The notes under the pieces: generated by a model | Seen by the model: only the letters and a program-made list of their open reading frames with translations | Database searches by the model: none | Told to the model about the DNA's origin: nothing | Assembly: GCA_026874595.1 (NCBI GenBank) | Contig: CM049314.1 | Coordinates: 9,478,729-9,542,728, forward strand | Length of the DNA: 64,000 bases | Direction of reading: 5' to 3' | From: Sipunculus nudus | Taxonomy: Eukaryota > Annelida > Sipuncula > Golfingiida > Sipunculidae | Made by a program: the position numbers and the translations under genes | Shown here: positions 12,978 through 25,730 of the stretch, piece by piece | How positions within the stretch are numbered: position 1 is the first letter of the stretch | Layout: each line of letters starts with the position of its first letter

Positions 12978-13851
12978 GTATCCGCCAGTTTTGCGGATAC
13001 CTTGTTTTTGACCGGGATCCGCCGCCGCCGCGTTCGTTTCCGGAGAACTCCTCTGAGACTACTAAACTGATTTTTCCGAAACTTACATCAATTATCGTGT
13101 CACATGTGTACTGGTGCCTAACCATTTGGCGTTGACCTCTGACCTTTCCTCTCTCCAGTGCGTCCATCAATGCGTCTGTTTTGACACATTAACCCACATA
13201 TCTTCGGACTCGTTTGACCAATTAGGGGGGAAAATGTACAAATGTAGCCCTTGGTTAGCTTTATAACATACACAAAAAATGGTGGCCACCTGCAACCATG
13301 TTTGCACAGTGTCCATCTGTTCGCCTGCCTGGGTTAAAATCATTCATATCTCGGCATTGGTTTGACTTATAGACCTAAAATTTGGCATGCGTAAAATCCT
13401 TGATAGCTTTCTTGATTTTATGACAGGTGGCGCCACCTATATTCACGTTCATGCTGAAGATATCCACGCTAATATCTCCGGACTTGTTTGATGTATCTTC
13501 CTGAAGTTTTGCATGTGTTTGGCTCTCATATAGCTCTTTATCATACAAGAAACTGGTGGCACCTGCAACCATTTTTGCAGAGCGTTCATCCGTTTGTCTG
13601 CTGTGGGCTAAAATCACTCATATCTCGGCAGTGGTTTGACTTTTCCACCTGAAATTTTGAATGTGTATACATCTTGGAGAGTTTCTCGTGGTGCCACCTA
13701 CAGTCACGTTTACGTGGCAGACATCCATGCTAATATGTAACACATCTAACTCTATTTCCCCTTTCCACTTAATACATGCCTCACTTCACCCGTCCTACTC
13801 TGGTTTTGGCGGATACACGCAGTCGCTGGTGGACAACCCGTGTTCTAGTTA
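12978..13851 (+). repeat. Dispersed repeat family R2, most complete copy
   Basis: It starts with GTATCCGCC (12978-12986) and carries GGCGGATAC near its end (13808-13816), a 9-bp inverted match, followed by GACAACCCGTGTTCTAGTT. Inside are repeated 'ATATCTCGGCA(T/G)TGGTTTGACTT' and 'GGTGGC(GCC)ACCT' units. Start and end match the copy at 1588-2756. The short inverted ends hint at a non-autonomous DNA element, but no clear target-site duplication was seen. Confidence 0.55.
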
Positions 13852-15507
13852 AAATCACAGTTTCAAAGGTTTATAATTTCTCATAATATAATATCAAGTT
13901 CAAGGGTTCAGAATGATAATATATTTTATAACATATATATAGACACGAACATGTATGTCTGAATAGAATCTGCATAGAATCAGTGGAATCTGTTTAATGT
14001 CATTTATGTGACATAGATAAAATAGGATAAAATCCCATGAGATGAAGTAGCCAGCATGTGTGTTTGGCTTCGATCAAACATTATCAGAGATTTAATTTAG
14101 CGAACCTTTTAATTTCCTCGGTAATTGATATATATATAATGCTTTGTAAATTGTAAATGTGACAGCCTTTGCAGTTGAATGTAAAAACGATGACAATGAG
14201 CCGTCAAGCAGGTACAATATTGTATCTTTTAGAAAGGGTTCCCCTAAATTGTTATAAATGGCAAGCATCCCAATAACACTTCCAGGCATTCATCTGTGCT
14301 CTCTTTAAACAGTCCAGTTCAAAACCCTTGCACACTTTTTTATATAGATTCCTTATATGAACAACATTTGATAGGAATGATAAGCTAACCAGAGGTATCA
14401 ACACGTGAGGCATCTTAGGCACAACCTTAGTAAATATTTCCTGTTCAACACGATAGGCGTCCGGACAAATTATGTTTTAGCAAAAACTTCAATGCCATCT
14501 GATTGCATATACTATATTGAATAATATAATGGGGGCAATCATTGATATCGGCATAATCAATATGATCAAGAATCTTACACTCTGAATAATTTCATCGTGC
14601 GTCTAGAAAGATTCAACATAAATGTTCTGAAACAGAACTGATGTTTTTACATGAGCGATAATGCCAGAATTGACTTGCTCTTGGCACAACAAGATGTCCT
14701 TTTGTTGTCGACTATCGTCAGGTGATATGCCTACCAGGCGATATTCTGATTCCGTTATCTTAGATGTCTCGCAAGATAACAAACTGCACAACATCTTTAA
14801 AAGTAACACGATCAGAATCAGCTACAGATGCATAAGAAATATGATGCAAATAATAACAGCCTTAAGCAATAAAAAAAAAAAAAAAAAAAAAAACCACTTC
14901 GCGCAATTGCGGACGCTGTATGCAATAGAATAGACTATTTTTGAAGACTTAAGTACGTATATAACTTAAGGCTTGGTCAGGACGACCGTGTCGTTGCCAG
15001 TTCCTTGTGACCGAATAACAATCGGATATGTTTGGGTAAAGTAGATCTATTTGGGTTTCACTATTTGGGTTGTGTTTGTAACAATATCATTAGTATATAA
15101 ATGCTAAAAAACAGCGATATGTAATGAAGCTTGTCAAAGTATGAACGCCCAGGGTAACGATGTAACTGGTACCTAAATGCAATTTATTAAATGTGAATTA
15201 AAAAGCCCTTGAAAAGGTGAAGCAGAAATATGTTTTGGTAGAGAGAAAACATTGGAGGTCCATATCATATTGAGTTATACTAAGTGATGTTTGAGATACC
15301 TGCGCAGGAATATTTTTTGGATCCAGGTAACCAGATAAGAGTTGATCCATGATACCATAAATGTTACAGTATGATCAGATACCTGTTCTGACTTTCTTGT
15401 TTCTTGTAATGTCTATTTTAACTGACCCCACCTTACTTTTTCTTGTATGTCCTATCTGATGCTACTGATAGATAATGAGGAACCAAACCTCCATGTATTT
15501 TATAGGC
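13852..15507. other. Intergenic, no gene seen
   Basis: It has a poly-A run at about 14871-14893 and several short ORFs with no recognisable domain or splice context. Confidence 0.45.
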
Positions 15508-16510
15508 AGTGTGTAAAACGGACCCCAGACCCCAAGAATTATTTATAATTTTTAGAATTCTCATTGTAATTTGTCGAGATATTTTAGCAGAAAAATATCT
15601 ATAGACTTATTTTATATTATGCTTTGTTAAAAGAAAACAAATAAGCATATGCAAAGTTTGAACGAAGTGCTAATTCTTTTCTCTTGGAGTCATAAATAAA
15701 ATATAAGCGGTGGTTAATGGGGTCCGCCAATATGGAACAGCCATAAGATTCAAACAATTCGGGTCCGTCTTATATATTTTTTATATGTCTGTTTTGCATC
15801 AAAATATGATAATTTCCACATACGGCCCTTGGCGCACGAACCTGATGCATCCATCGGACCCCGTCTACTCTTTGTTTTATCATTTCCTTACTTCATATTT
15901 CAACATCATGTTTAATCATAAAATCCATTGGTTTAATTATTGTGTTTCCTATTTGTCTTTTTACATTTTGTCTGCCTTTTTATTCATATTTTGATATTTA
16001 CTATTTTTCCATGGATATGTCTATATCATTTAAAAAATGATGATAATAATCTTTATAAAATCATGTGTGTTACTGGCGTTGCTAGAAATGCAAGTAATTG
16101 ATAATAATTGTGAGTAATTATATTATTGGCAAATTTAAATCGCATGGTAGTTCATGAACAGAAGACGAGACATGTTATATGGAAGAGCTCTGGTATCAGA
16201 CTCAGGTCCAAATTTACTGGTGGCGGACTTCAAATAAATCTCCCTCAGTAAGTCCGCACTATTCTATTTTCACTTAAAATAGCAAATAAGAAAATTCAAT
16301 GTGTGAACTAAGTGCTAATTCTTTTCTCTTGGAGTCATAAATAAAATATAAACGGTGGTTAATGGGGTCCGCCAATATGGAACAGCCATCAGATTCAAAC
16401 AATTTGGGTCCGTCTTAACCAAAATATTTTTGTATACTTAAATCTTTCATTGAATTGATCATTTACTCAGCTGGCAAAACTTAGAGACTTTGCTCTTTTC
16501 TTAAAACTTA
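15508..16510 (+). mobile_element. AGTGTGT-end DNA element, copy 1 (right end lost)
   Basis: It starts AGTGTGTAAAACGGACCCC. It is collinear with the reverse complement of 42962-43917 over 'GTAATTTGTCGAGATATTTT', 'GGTGGTTAATGGGGTCCG' and 'AGGGACTTTGCTC'-like words. A ~115-bp block (15654-15770) is repeated directly at 16294-16420 ('TTCTTTTCTCTTGGAGTCAT', 'CCGCCAATATGGAACAGCCA'). The copy therefore carries an internal duplication. It has no transposase. Confidence 0.6.
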
Positions 16511-16636
16511 TAAGAGGGGTGTATAGATAGATAGAAAGATAATGTTTATAGCAGACTCACGGTCCATATACATACATGTATGAGCCAATGTATACATAAA
16601 ATGCATACACATAGAAATAGATGCTCGGAAATATAG

Positions 16637-16684
<48 letters not shown>

Positions 16685-18540
16685 CACACATATACATACA
16701 CATACATGCGCATATTCATACATATATACATTTACACATAATACATGCATGCATAAAAACATAAATATAAAAAAATATACATTCATACAAAGATCTACAA
16801 ATATATATATACAAGGACTGAACCACGTAATTACACCTTTAAATAAAGACTTTTATCATGTATGCGATTGTTCTAAATTTTACTATGAAGCAAATATTAT
16901 CCCACTGGTGGAATAATTCCGACACAAACTCGGTCCTTATAGTGCACATTATAAATAATATATAATGTGGAAAATTTTTTTTTGGGGGGGGGGGGGGTGG
17001 GATCCATTATTGTCAAGGTGACTTGAGATCCTATGTTATTTTTAACATATTTTATTGTGTCATTGCAGTTGGCGGTTTATTCAATAAATCAGTGTTTACA
17101 ACACCCAGTGCTGTTTACAACACCCAGTTTTTTTTTTATCGGCGCACATGTACAATAAATGTCAGCCCATCAATAACACCACATTGTCTCCTGTCGACTT
17201 TGCACCACGAGGAAGATTGACGTGTAAATGAGATGTGGAATTAACGCAGGCTTGTTTGTGCAGTTTCATACAATTTTAATAGTTTTACTTAAAAGAAGTT
17301 GTAAAAGAGGTTTTCTATAGCTATCCTTTAAAGGGGCCAAATCACCCTTAAGGCATGTTAAATTGACACGAAAAATAACTTCTTCCATTTGAAATATATT
17401 TGTACACGCCAGAATATTGCCCTGAAACCGTTTGCTTACTCCTGTAGACAAGTGTTCAAAACAGTGGACCAGGCGCGATCACAGGTGTCAACATAAAAAC
17501 ATCATGTGCTTCGTCCACAACGTGTCAATCATTAGATTCCTTGACTGACTTGGTCTAAAAAAATGCAATACATGTTCCCGCTGGCTGAAACGTTGCGTGT
17601 TTCGGGTCACAATCGGACCTCCGGTCACTTGGCCGTGTTATGGTAAACAGACACACGTTGACTGTGTTTATCAAAATACAGAACAATAACAAGCTGTTAA
17701 ACAGCTGTATACGAGGTACTGAGATTGTATGCTTGGATGGTTTTGCTGGGGAGCTTTTGTATAAAGCAAACCTGAACTGATAGTGGGAAAGAATAAGCAT
17801 AATATTGCTTCTGATTATGTCCCTTTAACCCATGAGGCATAAACGCGTCTAACACTGAATTTTATACAGCGGGACCCCACAAGGCTATAAGACAATAACA
17901 CACAACGGGATTCTAAAGGGAGGTTTAAGTTGATCTGGCGTCCCATCGATCGAGATGAACGTGAGGTTGTATGGAATATTTCTCTTCTCATATTCAGGGC
18001 CTCTGTGATTGCAACATATATATTTAAAGGCTACTGCAGGTAAGATTTTGACTGCAGTAAATTTGTTTTTCAAAATATAAATACAACACCATTGCACTTA
18101 TCTTATGATTCGATCAAAATGGTAAAAAGTAACATTTTCTTGTTTTATTTACAACAGTTCTAGTACCGAGGACAAGGTAATCCACTGGTTACTTGCAAAT
18201 TAGTCATTCTGAAAAAAAATTATATAATGATACGATTCTCTTAACATCACCTTGTTTTATAATTGTTGTTTTGCTGAAATAAGATACTCATTATTGGTAA
18301 AGCACATCTTTTTAATATATTTTTATTTGTATAATTCCTCAGTAATAGTTTTCATTAGTAATAAAGATCTGGAATGCATATGTTTATTAATTACAGTGAG
18401 ACACTAAAACCGGTTACATGAAAAAGAAAATCGTCTACTAACTGTTACAGTTGTCGATCTTTCAAAGTCTGCTTTAATTCCAAATTTTATTTATACTAAT
18501 AATGGGCAGTTAGCTGATTGATTTTCATATTTATCACGAA
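16511..18540. repeat. Intergenic with TA/ACATA-rich simple repeat
   Basis: TA-rich simple repeat runs from about 16640 to 16735, grading into ACATACA words. A poly-G run lies at about 16984-16997. A 118-bp open stretch on the - strand (18002-17885) after an AG acceptor was considered but not accepted as an exon. Confidence 0.5.
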
Positions 18541-18544
18541 TAAC

Positions 18545-18990
18545 TTTATAGTCCCGCATATCATTGTATTGAATGTAACTTGTTTGATTAAAGTTCAGTT
18601 GAATAAGTCTATACCAGTTGTTTGACCTGCTACTATATAACCTGATCTGCCTGTCTTTTGTAATACGACTCAGTATTGATGTGTTGGTTGTAAAAGTCGC
18701 GCATATTTATTGTTGTGAATGTTAAATTGTATTATTAAATTTAAATTGATAAATTCTTTAACATTGGTCTAACCTGCTCATATATAACCTGATCTGTCTT
18801 TCCGTCGATTACGACTCAGTATTGATGATTATCGTCCCGCATATTTATTGTTGTGAATATTTAATCATATTATTACAGTCAAGTTGATCAAGTCTATACC
18901 AGTTGTTTAACATATATAGCCCTATCTGTATTTCCATTGATTTTTTTTTTCTTTTTGCTTACGACACAGTATTGATTGATATGACTTTCA
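18545..18990 (+). repeat. Diverged tandem repeat, about 140-bp unit, three copies
   Basis: 'CCCGCATAT..TTG' recurs near 18550, 18694 and 18832. 'CGAC(T/A)CAGTATTGA' recurs near 18666, 18810 and 18961. 'TATACCAGTTGTTT' and 'ATATAACCTGATCTG' lie between them in each unit. Non-coding. Confidence 0.65.
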
Positions 18991-20272
18991 TTTTGTAAAG
19001 TAAGTTTGTGGATCTCTATCTGGAGCCATTGGATCTTGTTTGCAATATGGGGTATTTAAACATGTGGAATCAAAAAATAGTTTTGAATACATTAAGAGAG
19101 ATTTGATGTAAGTTTTCATATAAGGAGACGAATTTAAAAGTTAGATTTTAACTGAGTCCTATAGATGTGGCACTGGTCCCTCTAAATCCATTTTCTTAAA
19201 AAATTCAATTTAATAATGCTTTATGAAAGAAATGTACAGACGGTAAGAAATCGGTATTGGTTATTACCTTAAATATGTTAATTGACTCTATATTTGCGGA
19301 GGTGGAAAGGCTTAGTCAAAGTGATTCTGGATATTCACAAACATTGGGCCTACTATCCAATAGTGGTCCATTACTATTCAGTTAAAAAAAATCACTTCTG
19401 AAAACAAAATTAATCAGGGGGGGGGGGTTAACAAAAGTTATTTAAGGGGACTGTACAAGGCAAAGCGAAAATTACAGTTGGAGTATTTTAAAAAGCCACT
19501 TGACTCGTGCATGGTATCTGGTAGAACATAACAGATTTTATTTACCTTAAATCGCAGTTAACGAACACATACATTCCTATGGTTAAATATAGTATGATGA
19601 CATGCCAACCTGCAACATTATAGGGATAAACAATCAGAATCCGTCACATCGTACGGCCTACTGGTTTCTATAAGGTACATGTCTTTAGATAAAATTATGG
19701 ATTGATAACTAATCCAGAGATGTAGCTAAGTCATAGTTATAGTTACTTAATTTATTAAATACATAAAATGAATAAGTAGGACCAAATGTAGTATGATAAT
19801 TGTCAATGATCAGATGAAAAATCTATTCTGGATTAGTTATAAAAAAATATTATCTATACCAGAGGCATTGAAAAATAGCTTCTAACTTTTTTTCACCCTG
19901 GTTGGTACCGGTACCTATAGTCTGATCCATGGATTTAAAGTTAGTCTGATTAGCCTCTAGGTGCGTGTTTTGAAATCTGTTCGTGTCCGGCTACAGGTGT
20001 TTATTGTTATTATTTTTATTATTATATCTATTTATATAGCACTCTTTTCGCCCAAAGATTGTTTAAAAATACATTACAATGTACATTTCATATGAAATAA
20101 TAAACATAAATCATACAAAGCTGATTTTCAAAATACAAATTATACAATGACTAAATCTTATGCAGAGTAAACTAATTACACAATTAAAGTACTAAAAAAA
20201 TTTAGACATGAGCAATAATACAATTAATAAATAAGGGGACTGTTAGAGGTAAAAAATTAAACTTCGTTTAAA

Positions 20273-20360
<88 letters not shown>

Positions 20361-20574
20361 ATTTACAATGTGCAGCTATGAATTATTGCAGATAATGTGT
20401 AGGTTCAAAGTTGAGCATAAAAAATAAGTTTTCTTGAAACTAGAGAGTGTTTTTGCTTTTGTGATGCTCCAAGGAAGTTTGTTAAAGCTCAAGTGCAGCA
20501 TATCTGCTTTCTCCATTGTTTTTTTTTTCAAAGGGGAAAACATTTTTCTGACAAAACTGATCTGGCTGGCCTCA

Positions 20575-20614
<40 letters not shown>

Positions 20615-20712
20615 ATTCTCGAAGCAATTCTGTTATTCGCTATATAATACTGGCCTGGTTGAAGATATTTCATAGATTGTGATGTTTCATATTTAGTCAG
20701 AACAAATAAAAT
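18991..20712. repeat. Intergenic with interspersed 'TATATAGC' repeat tail and (TA)n/(TG)n
   Basis: An (ATT)n-led repeat end 'TTTATATAGCACTCTTTTCG' lies at about 20000-20060. (TA)n spans about 20270-20359 and (TA)n(TG)n about 20573-20615. No gene was seen. Confidence 0.6.
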
Positions 20713-20975
20713 GGACATCCTTGTCCACCGCGGTCTGGATTAAATAGTGGTCTCCATAACAAAGGTTTTAACCTATTCGCAAGCACCTTAGCAAAGACCT
20801 TGTAATCCGTTGGTAGTAGAGAATTCGTTCTCCAATTATAAATAAATTACCTTTCTTTTCCCTTTTTAGGCAGAAGCAACATAACAGCCCTCTCCTGTTT
20901 TATTAAAAGACGCCTGACCTGGACAGAGTCCTGCACGGACTTCATGAATGTGTGTTTGAGGTCTTCCCAATAATA
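20713..20975 (-). pseudogene. Decayed L1/Tx1-type LINE reverse-transcriptase fragment
   Basis: Reading from 20975 on the - strand, one frame gives YYWEDLKHTF..., then ERAVMLLLPKKGKE, one TAA, then NWRTNSLLPTDYKVFAKVLA and NRLKPLL...NPDRGGQG. This follows L1-clade reverse transcriptases block by block: 'fW.dL..', 'QR.AiI.LlPKKG', 'NWRPISLLNtDYKi.aKvLAnRLK' and 'i.PDQtG'. The frame is intact apart from the single stop, so decay is modest. The fragment ends before the catalytic YxDD region. It lies about 140 bp beyond the stop codon of the - strand secreted-protein gene. Confidence 0.8.
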
Positions 20976-21117
20976 CCTATAAATTCTGAATTGCAATAAG
21001 GTGGCATCTGTTCGTCACTATAGTAACCGTTATGCCACAACTGTATCATTGGTACCTTTAATCTAGAATACTGCTACTGCAACAGAATTCTGTACCTAGG
21101 ATGGGATATCAACCGGA

Positions 21118-21167
21118 TTATCCTTCAGCTGAAAAAAAAGAAAAATTGATATTAATAATATACCTAT

Positions 21168-21210
<43 letters not shown>

Positions 21211-24200
21211 TAATGTTCGATTTTTATCAATGTGATAAAACATTGTAAAACAAACCTTTTCCTTTAAATTCATTACCTCACAATAAAAAATAGGAGTTTT
21301 TATCATGATTTTTCATTTATTTGTGACACCGGATTAGTTATATTAAATAATCATATTATGGAAAGTGTTTAGTGTTTTCATTCCAATTTGAGCCTGAAGA
21401 AACATGGAAAACGATAAATATCCCATGCCTTATGCTCAGAAGATACTTACGCAGAATATGCACCCTTAGAGAGTAGTTGTGACAACCTTTTACGTGGGGT
21501 CCATACGGAGGAAAGGCCAAGACTGCATCAACAGTTGCCATGCTGCTAAACACAGCATGTGTATACAACGTCCTGCAAGGACAGGTTAAGCATAACCTCC
21601 CGGTGAATGGAATGATGCTCTTCGCTGGGGCATAAAATCCCAGGAGATCGCCCTTCTTAACCTTGATTACGGTATCAGGTGCGATCTAAAGAGAAAAATT
21701 ATACCCATGAAAGAAAATTATCCATATATATGTCATTTCACTTCAGTTTTCTTATGTAAGGTTTACCTATATCAAACCAATATTGTTACTATAACATTTC
21801 ATATGGCCTGTTAACGATATCGTCGGGGTTAATGATGATTAACTCGGGGGTAAAGATATGAACGGCGTGAAACCTTTTTATTTTTGTGATATTATTTCAA
21901 TAATTCTATTCTATTTCCGTTTCATTTGAAATGTTAACATTGACTGTGATGAACAAATGTGCGTTTCAGTACAATGGTTTTATATTTTCCCACAATTTTA
22001 TATCATTTTATGAAAATAAATAAGAAAAGATAAAATTGCAGATCAAAAATGAAGTATGAAGATGTTATTTCAGAGCAAGCATTTCACTTTTTTTTCAATA
22101 GCAAAAATGTTTTTATTGAAATAACACAGTGGTTGGTGTCTGATATTTAATCTGCCATTCGCATTATCTAGATATCTCAAGAGACGCACGTGGACATATA
22201 CATAAAAAGGAGTCGTGACAATCGGCTCAAAAGAAAATTCAAACAAAAGAACTTTCTTCGTATGGCACATATGACTATTGATGAAAAACTGTAAATACCT
22301 CGAACTTGTGAACCCAAGCAGTTGTCACTTTATATTCATTCTGTCCAACAATTGTGTACATGTTGGATTGAATTTTCCGATAGACCTGTTAAATAAAACA
22401 ATTGTAAACGTCGACGAATACAAACTGTATGGTATTTTGTATTTTCTTGTCATTTCATAATGTTATCTAACGATATTCATTTTTGTATTCTGTCATATTC
22501 TATTAAAAATTAAATCAATTAAATTTATATTTGCAATTTGATTTTTTGCCTTGTATACTGTATAAGGCCATATTATCTATAAAAGTTCTACCATGTGAGA
22601 GTGTTGACAGGTTTTAATGTTGCATTATTATAATAAAATGTTTGCGGATTTATACTATTTCTTCTATAATTAAAAAAATGCATTAGTTGCCAAATACCTG
22701 GAGGCATATCTGTCCCCTACGTTCAGCAAAGAATTCCCATATAAACAGTCTTCCGTCTACTGGAATTGGATGTTCTGGCTCGGCGATGAACAGGGAGTTC
22801 GATGCTGTATCCAAAAGGTTCCTCTGTATTATTTCGTGTCCATGCAGATAAACTTTAAAAATATAACATAAAATATTATGCTGTTGGCACTAAAGAGGTT
22901 CATGTTTCTTGTTACGAATCATTCATGTTACATATTTGTTATCAACAAAATAAATATTTCAGTTCATATGATCAATTCACAGCGGCTCACGCAATAGACA
23001 CGGGTGCAGACTAGGTTATTGCAAAATAAAGACATTCGAATATCTTACGAATCAGACCACCGAGGTAAAAAAAATATAACATTCTTTAGCGGTATCTAGA
23101 TACCCTGAAATCTTATCTTCTAGGCCTGAATATAGATATATAATATAACCTTACCGTTTTGGGGAAAACAATTCAGACAATAAAATTAATGTATAGGAAT
23201 AAAATAGAGGAAAAAAGGACCGCATGTCAATTGTAAGCATGAAGAAATAATTTAATATACCGATCAACAAAATTATATGAAGAGACACAAAAGAGAGACA
23301 TTTACTGAACGATATGGAACGGTATGAAATAGTAAAGGCGATAAATAAAATGAGTTCCACTGGTTATCAATTTATTCATTTTATGCATGTTAACAAAAAA
23401 TGAAACAAGGTACTCCAACATTTCTATACCTTTAATGTTGGGTTCCCTGGCCTCACTGATTACGGCCTTTGCACAGCCTGAAATGAAAGGATCATGTTTG
23501 CATACCAAATTTTGATTAACACGGTAAATCTTTGAGAGGGATACAAATTACAGGACGATGGTTTTTTTTGCGTCTGTATTTTACGCCCTTAAGCATGCTA
23601 CATTTGTTTATTTTTTTCAATATTTAATAAGTATTTTTGAATTGGTGTGCATCTGATGAAGATACCATTACTTAATTTGAAAAGAGGATTTAACATGTTT
23701 TATATTTAAACTTAAGATTTCCTAGCTTCTAATTCTTAGTAATACTAGAATAAGAGCACATCATTTCTTAAGTGTATTTGGGGAGATTACATGAATTCTA
23801 AGCCATTGATCGAGAAACTATTTTTTTATGTGGTCACATTTCCCTAGTGTCTGTCCGTTCAAAGCTATCAGAATTCCGTTAACGGGTATTGTAACAGATC
23901 CTTCAGCCCGGAATGATATTTAGTATCCGTTTTATATAGAGTTTTAAATTATGCTTAAAATTGAAAGAATTGGTTACATTTATTAAATGCTATGCCAGAC
24001 ACATTAATGTTCTACTCCCAGCTGAACTTGTTTGACCGGTGCACGTGGAGCACGCGAGAGGCGCTCTCTGGAAGTGTAACGGTTATACAATATAACATCG
24101 GATTACGATCAGCTCTTGTTACGGGTCGTCCATATTACATATATTTTTTAGGAACAGCATAAATATTTGAATCCATATGATTCATTCTAAGCGGTTCTAA

Positions 24201-25730
24201 CTGTCGTGCAAACCTGCCTAGATTCCCTAAACGGGTTATCATTAGGAATCTTACAACCAGGAATGATCTCTAGTATGCATAGTACATTGTATATATGTAA
24301 TTTTGCTGAAAATCCATGAATGGGTTAATCTATTAATTGCCAAGCCAGATACATGAATTATCTCGTCCTAACTCTATCTGTCTAGCCCTGTGTAGCATGT
24401 GAAAGATTCTCCCCTAAAGCGTAATAAGTCCTTTGGCTTACCTGCTGTTTAACCCTTGGTATAACAATTGTTTATCTTGGTTTACCTGCTGATTTCCTTT
24501 AGTTTACCTAATGTTTACCTTCTGTTTACCTTTGGTTTACCTACTGTTTACCTACTGTTTGCCTTTGGTTTACCTACTGTTTTCCCATTGTTTACATTAT
24601 GTGTTCCTCCTGACTTTTGGTATACTTACCGTTACCTTACCTTTAGTTTACCTTCTGTTAACTTTTGGTTTTGATTATAGGTTTATAGTGTTGATTATAG
24701 GTTTACCTTCTGTTCACCTTCGGCCTTCCTGCCGTTTACCATAGGTTTACCTAATGTTAACCGTTGGTTTACCTATCGTTTACGTTTGGTTTACCAACTG
24801 TTTATCTTTGGTTTACCTTCTGTTTAGCTTTGGTTTACCTACTGTTTATCTTTACGTTTACCCACTTTTAACCTTGTGTGCATTTCCAATACGAGCATAG
24901 ACTTGGTGTCCTCAGTTCTTTCTGAGCAACTTGTGTGGAGAGTAATTGATAATCATTATGGCAAATATTGACCCCTCCGCATGCAGGGTTTCTGAACTCT
25001 TGACACGAAAAGAAAGGGTACATAATTCCCTTCAATTTCCCTTCTTTTAACTTTCTTCCAGGGTGTTCTCTGTGTCTGTGTTCACTAAACTGTACATCAA
25101 ACGCTTTGTAAACATTGCCTAAAATATAAGCAAAAGTGAATATTTTTTAACTGAATTGTGAAATATAACTTGAATGAGGAATGAACTCAGAATATAGATA
25201 ATAACACTTAGACATATTCTTTACACATTTTTGAAAGTATGGCACTTATAGGTGGTCAGTCGAGAAAATCTTTCCCCAGACCACTTGGATCCCCACCAAC
25301 TGGTTCCCCTACTGTATTAGCAATTATCCAGGGACAATAATACTTTAAAGCATTTGCTGACTAGGACTTATTTCCCCTCTCTTATGCAATGAGTCCGCCG
25401 TAATACCACAGACGGCGGTATGAAAAACAGAACACACTTAGAAAGGTCGCTTGAAGGGCGGAAACGGATGGAACAGAATGTTGAGTCTCAATGCGGGAAG
25501 AGTTTGAGTAATACACTTCTGGGCCGGAATATCATTAACATTGGGCCTTCGAGCGCATGTAATGCCACTTGTTATGGTACTAAGGGGGAAACAGGCAATG
25601 ATAACGACTGTTAAAATAGCAAGTAACGTATATTTATACAACAAATCTTACTTTGAATCTCGTGCACGTACCTACCTTGAACGTAAGTAAGAAAAAACAG
25701 CTCCAAGCAGTTCCAACGGATACCACCCAT
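21118..25730 (-). CDS. Secreted six-cysteine / 'GDLLGFYAPxxSIIPF' domain protein, seven exons
   Basis: Proposed join on the - strand: 25730-25676, 25118-24873, 23477-23430, 22852-22698, 22385-22299, 21685-21451, 21128-21118 (837 nt, 278 aa). All introns are GT-AG with consistent phases. Signal peptide: MGGIRWNCLELFFLTYVQG. Cysteines 57, 65, 71, 93, 98 and 102 have the same spacing as in the + strand paralogue at 9413. The C-terminal domain has LFIWEFFAERRG, VYRKIQSNMYTIVGQNEY and KVKKGDLLGFYAPAKSIIPF. The third and fourth exons together match one exon of the paralogue, so one intron was gained or lost. The last exon adds only the final residues plus TAA, after a strong donor (GTAAGT) and a T-rich acceptor; reading through the donor instead would add 38 residues, starting KYLLSIRHG. 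Function is unknown; secretion is well supported. The first and last exons are the least certain. Confidence 0.78.
21168..21209. repeat. (TA)n microsatellite in the last intron of the - strand gene
   Basis: An uninterrupted TA run beginning about 40 nt upstream (on the gene's strand) of the acceptor of the small last exon. Confidence 0.9.
23860..24420. repeat. Diverged direct duplication of about 350 bp inside intron 2
   Basis: Words such as 'TTCCGTTAACGGGTAT...CCCGGAATGAT.T.TAGTAT' near 23871 recur as 'TTCCCTAAACGGGTTAT...CCAGGAATGATCTCTAGTAT' near 24220. The 'GCCAGACACATTAATGTTCT' region near 23994 recurs near 24345. The copies have diverged considerably. Non-coding. Confidence 0.55.
24463..24870. 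repeat. Minisatellite, short units of 'TTTGGTTTACCTACTG' type
   Basis: Units of GTTTACCT alternating with ACTG or TTTG recur about 20-25 times. The array starts just inside intron 2 of the - strand gene, within a few bases of the exon 2 donor (24872). Read on the gene's strand the units contain CAGTAGGTAAACC, which looks like a splice donor. Confidence 0.85.

Noticed and set aside
17885-18002. Possible terminal exon on the - strand (YNLTFISIDGTPDQLKPPF)
   Set aside because: It reads like protein and follows an AG, but no upstream exon, paralogue or family supports it and the open length is not exceptional.
25438-25644. Signal-peptide-like - strand frame (LYKYTLLAILTVVIIACF) near the - strand gene
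   Set aside because: It has no ATG (the frame opens at TTG with a stop just before it) and no phase-1 donor. The ATG exon at 25730-25676 fits the gene in phase and has a GTAGGT donor.
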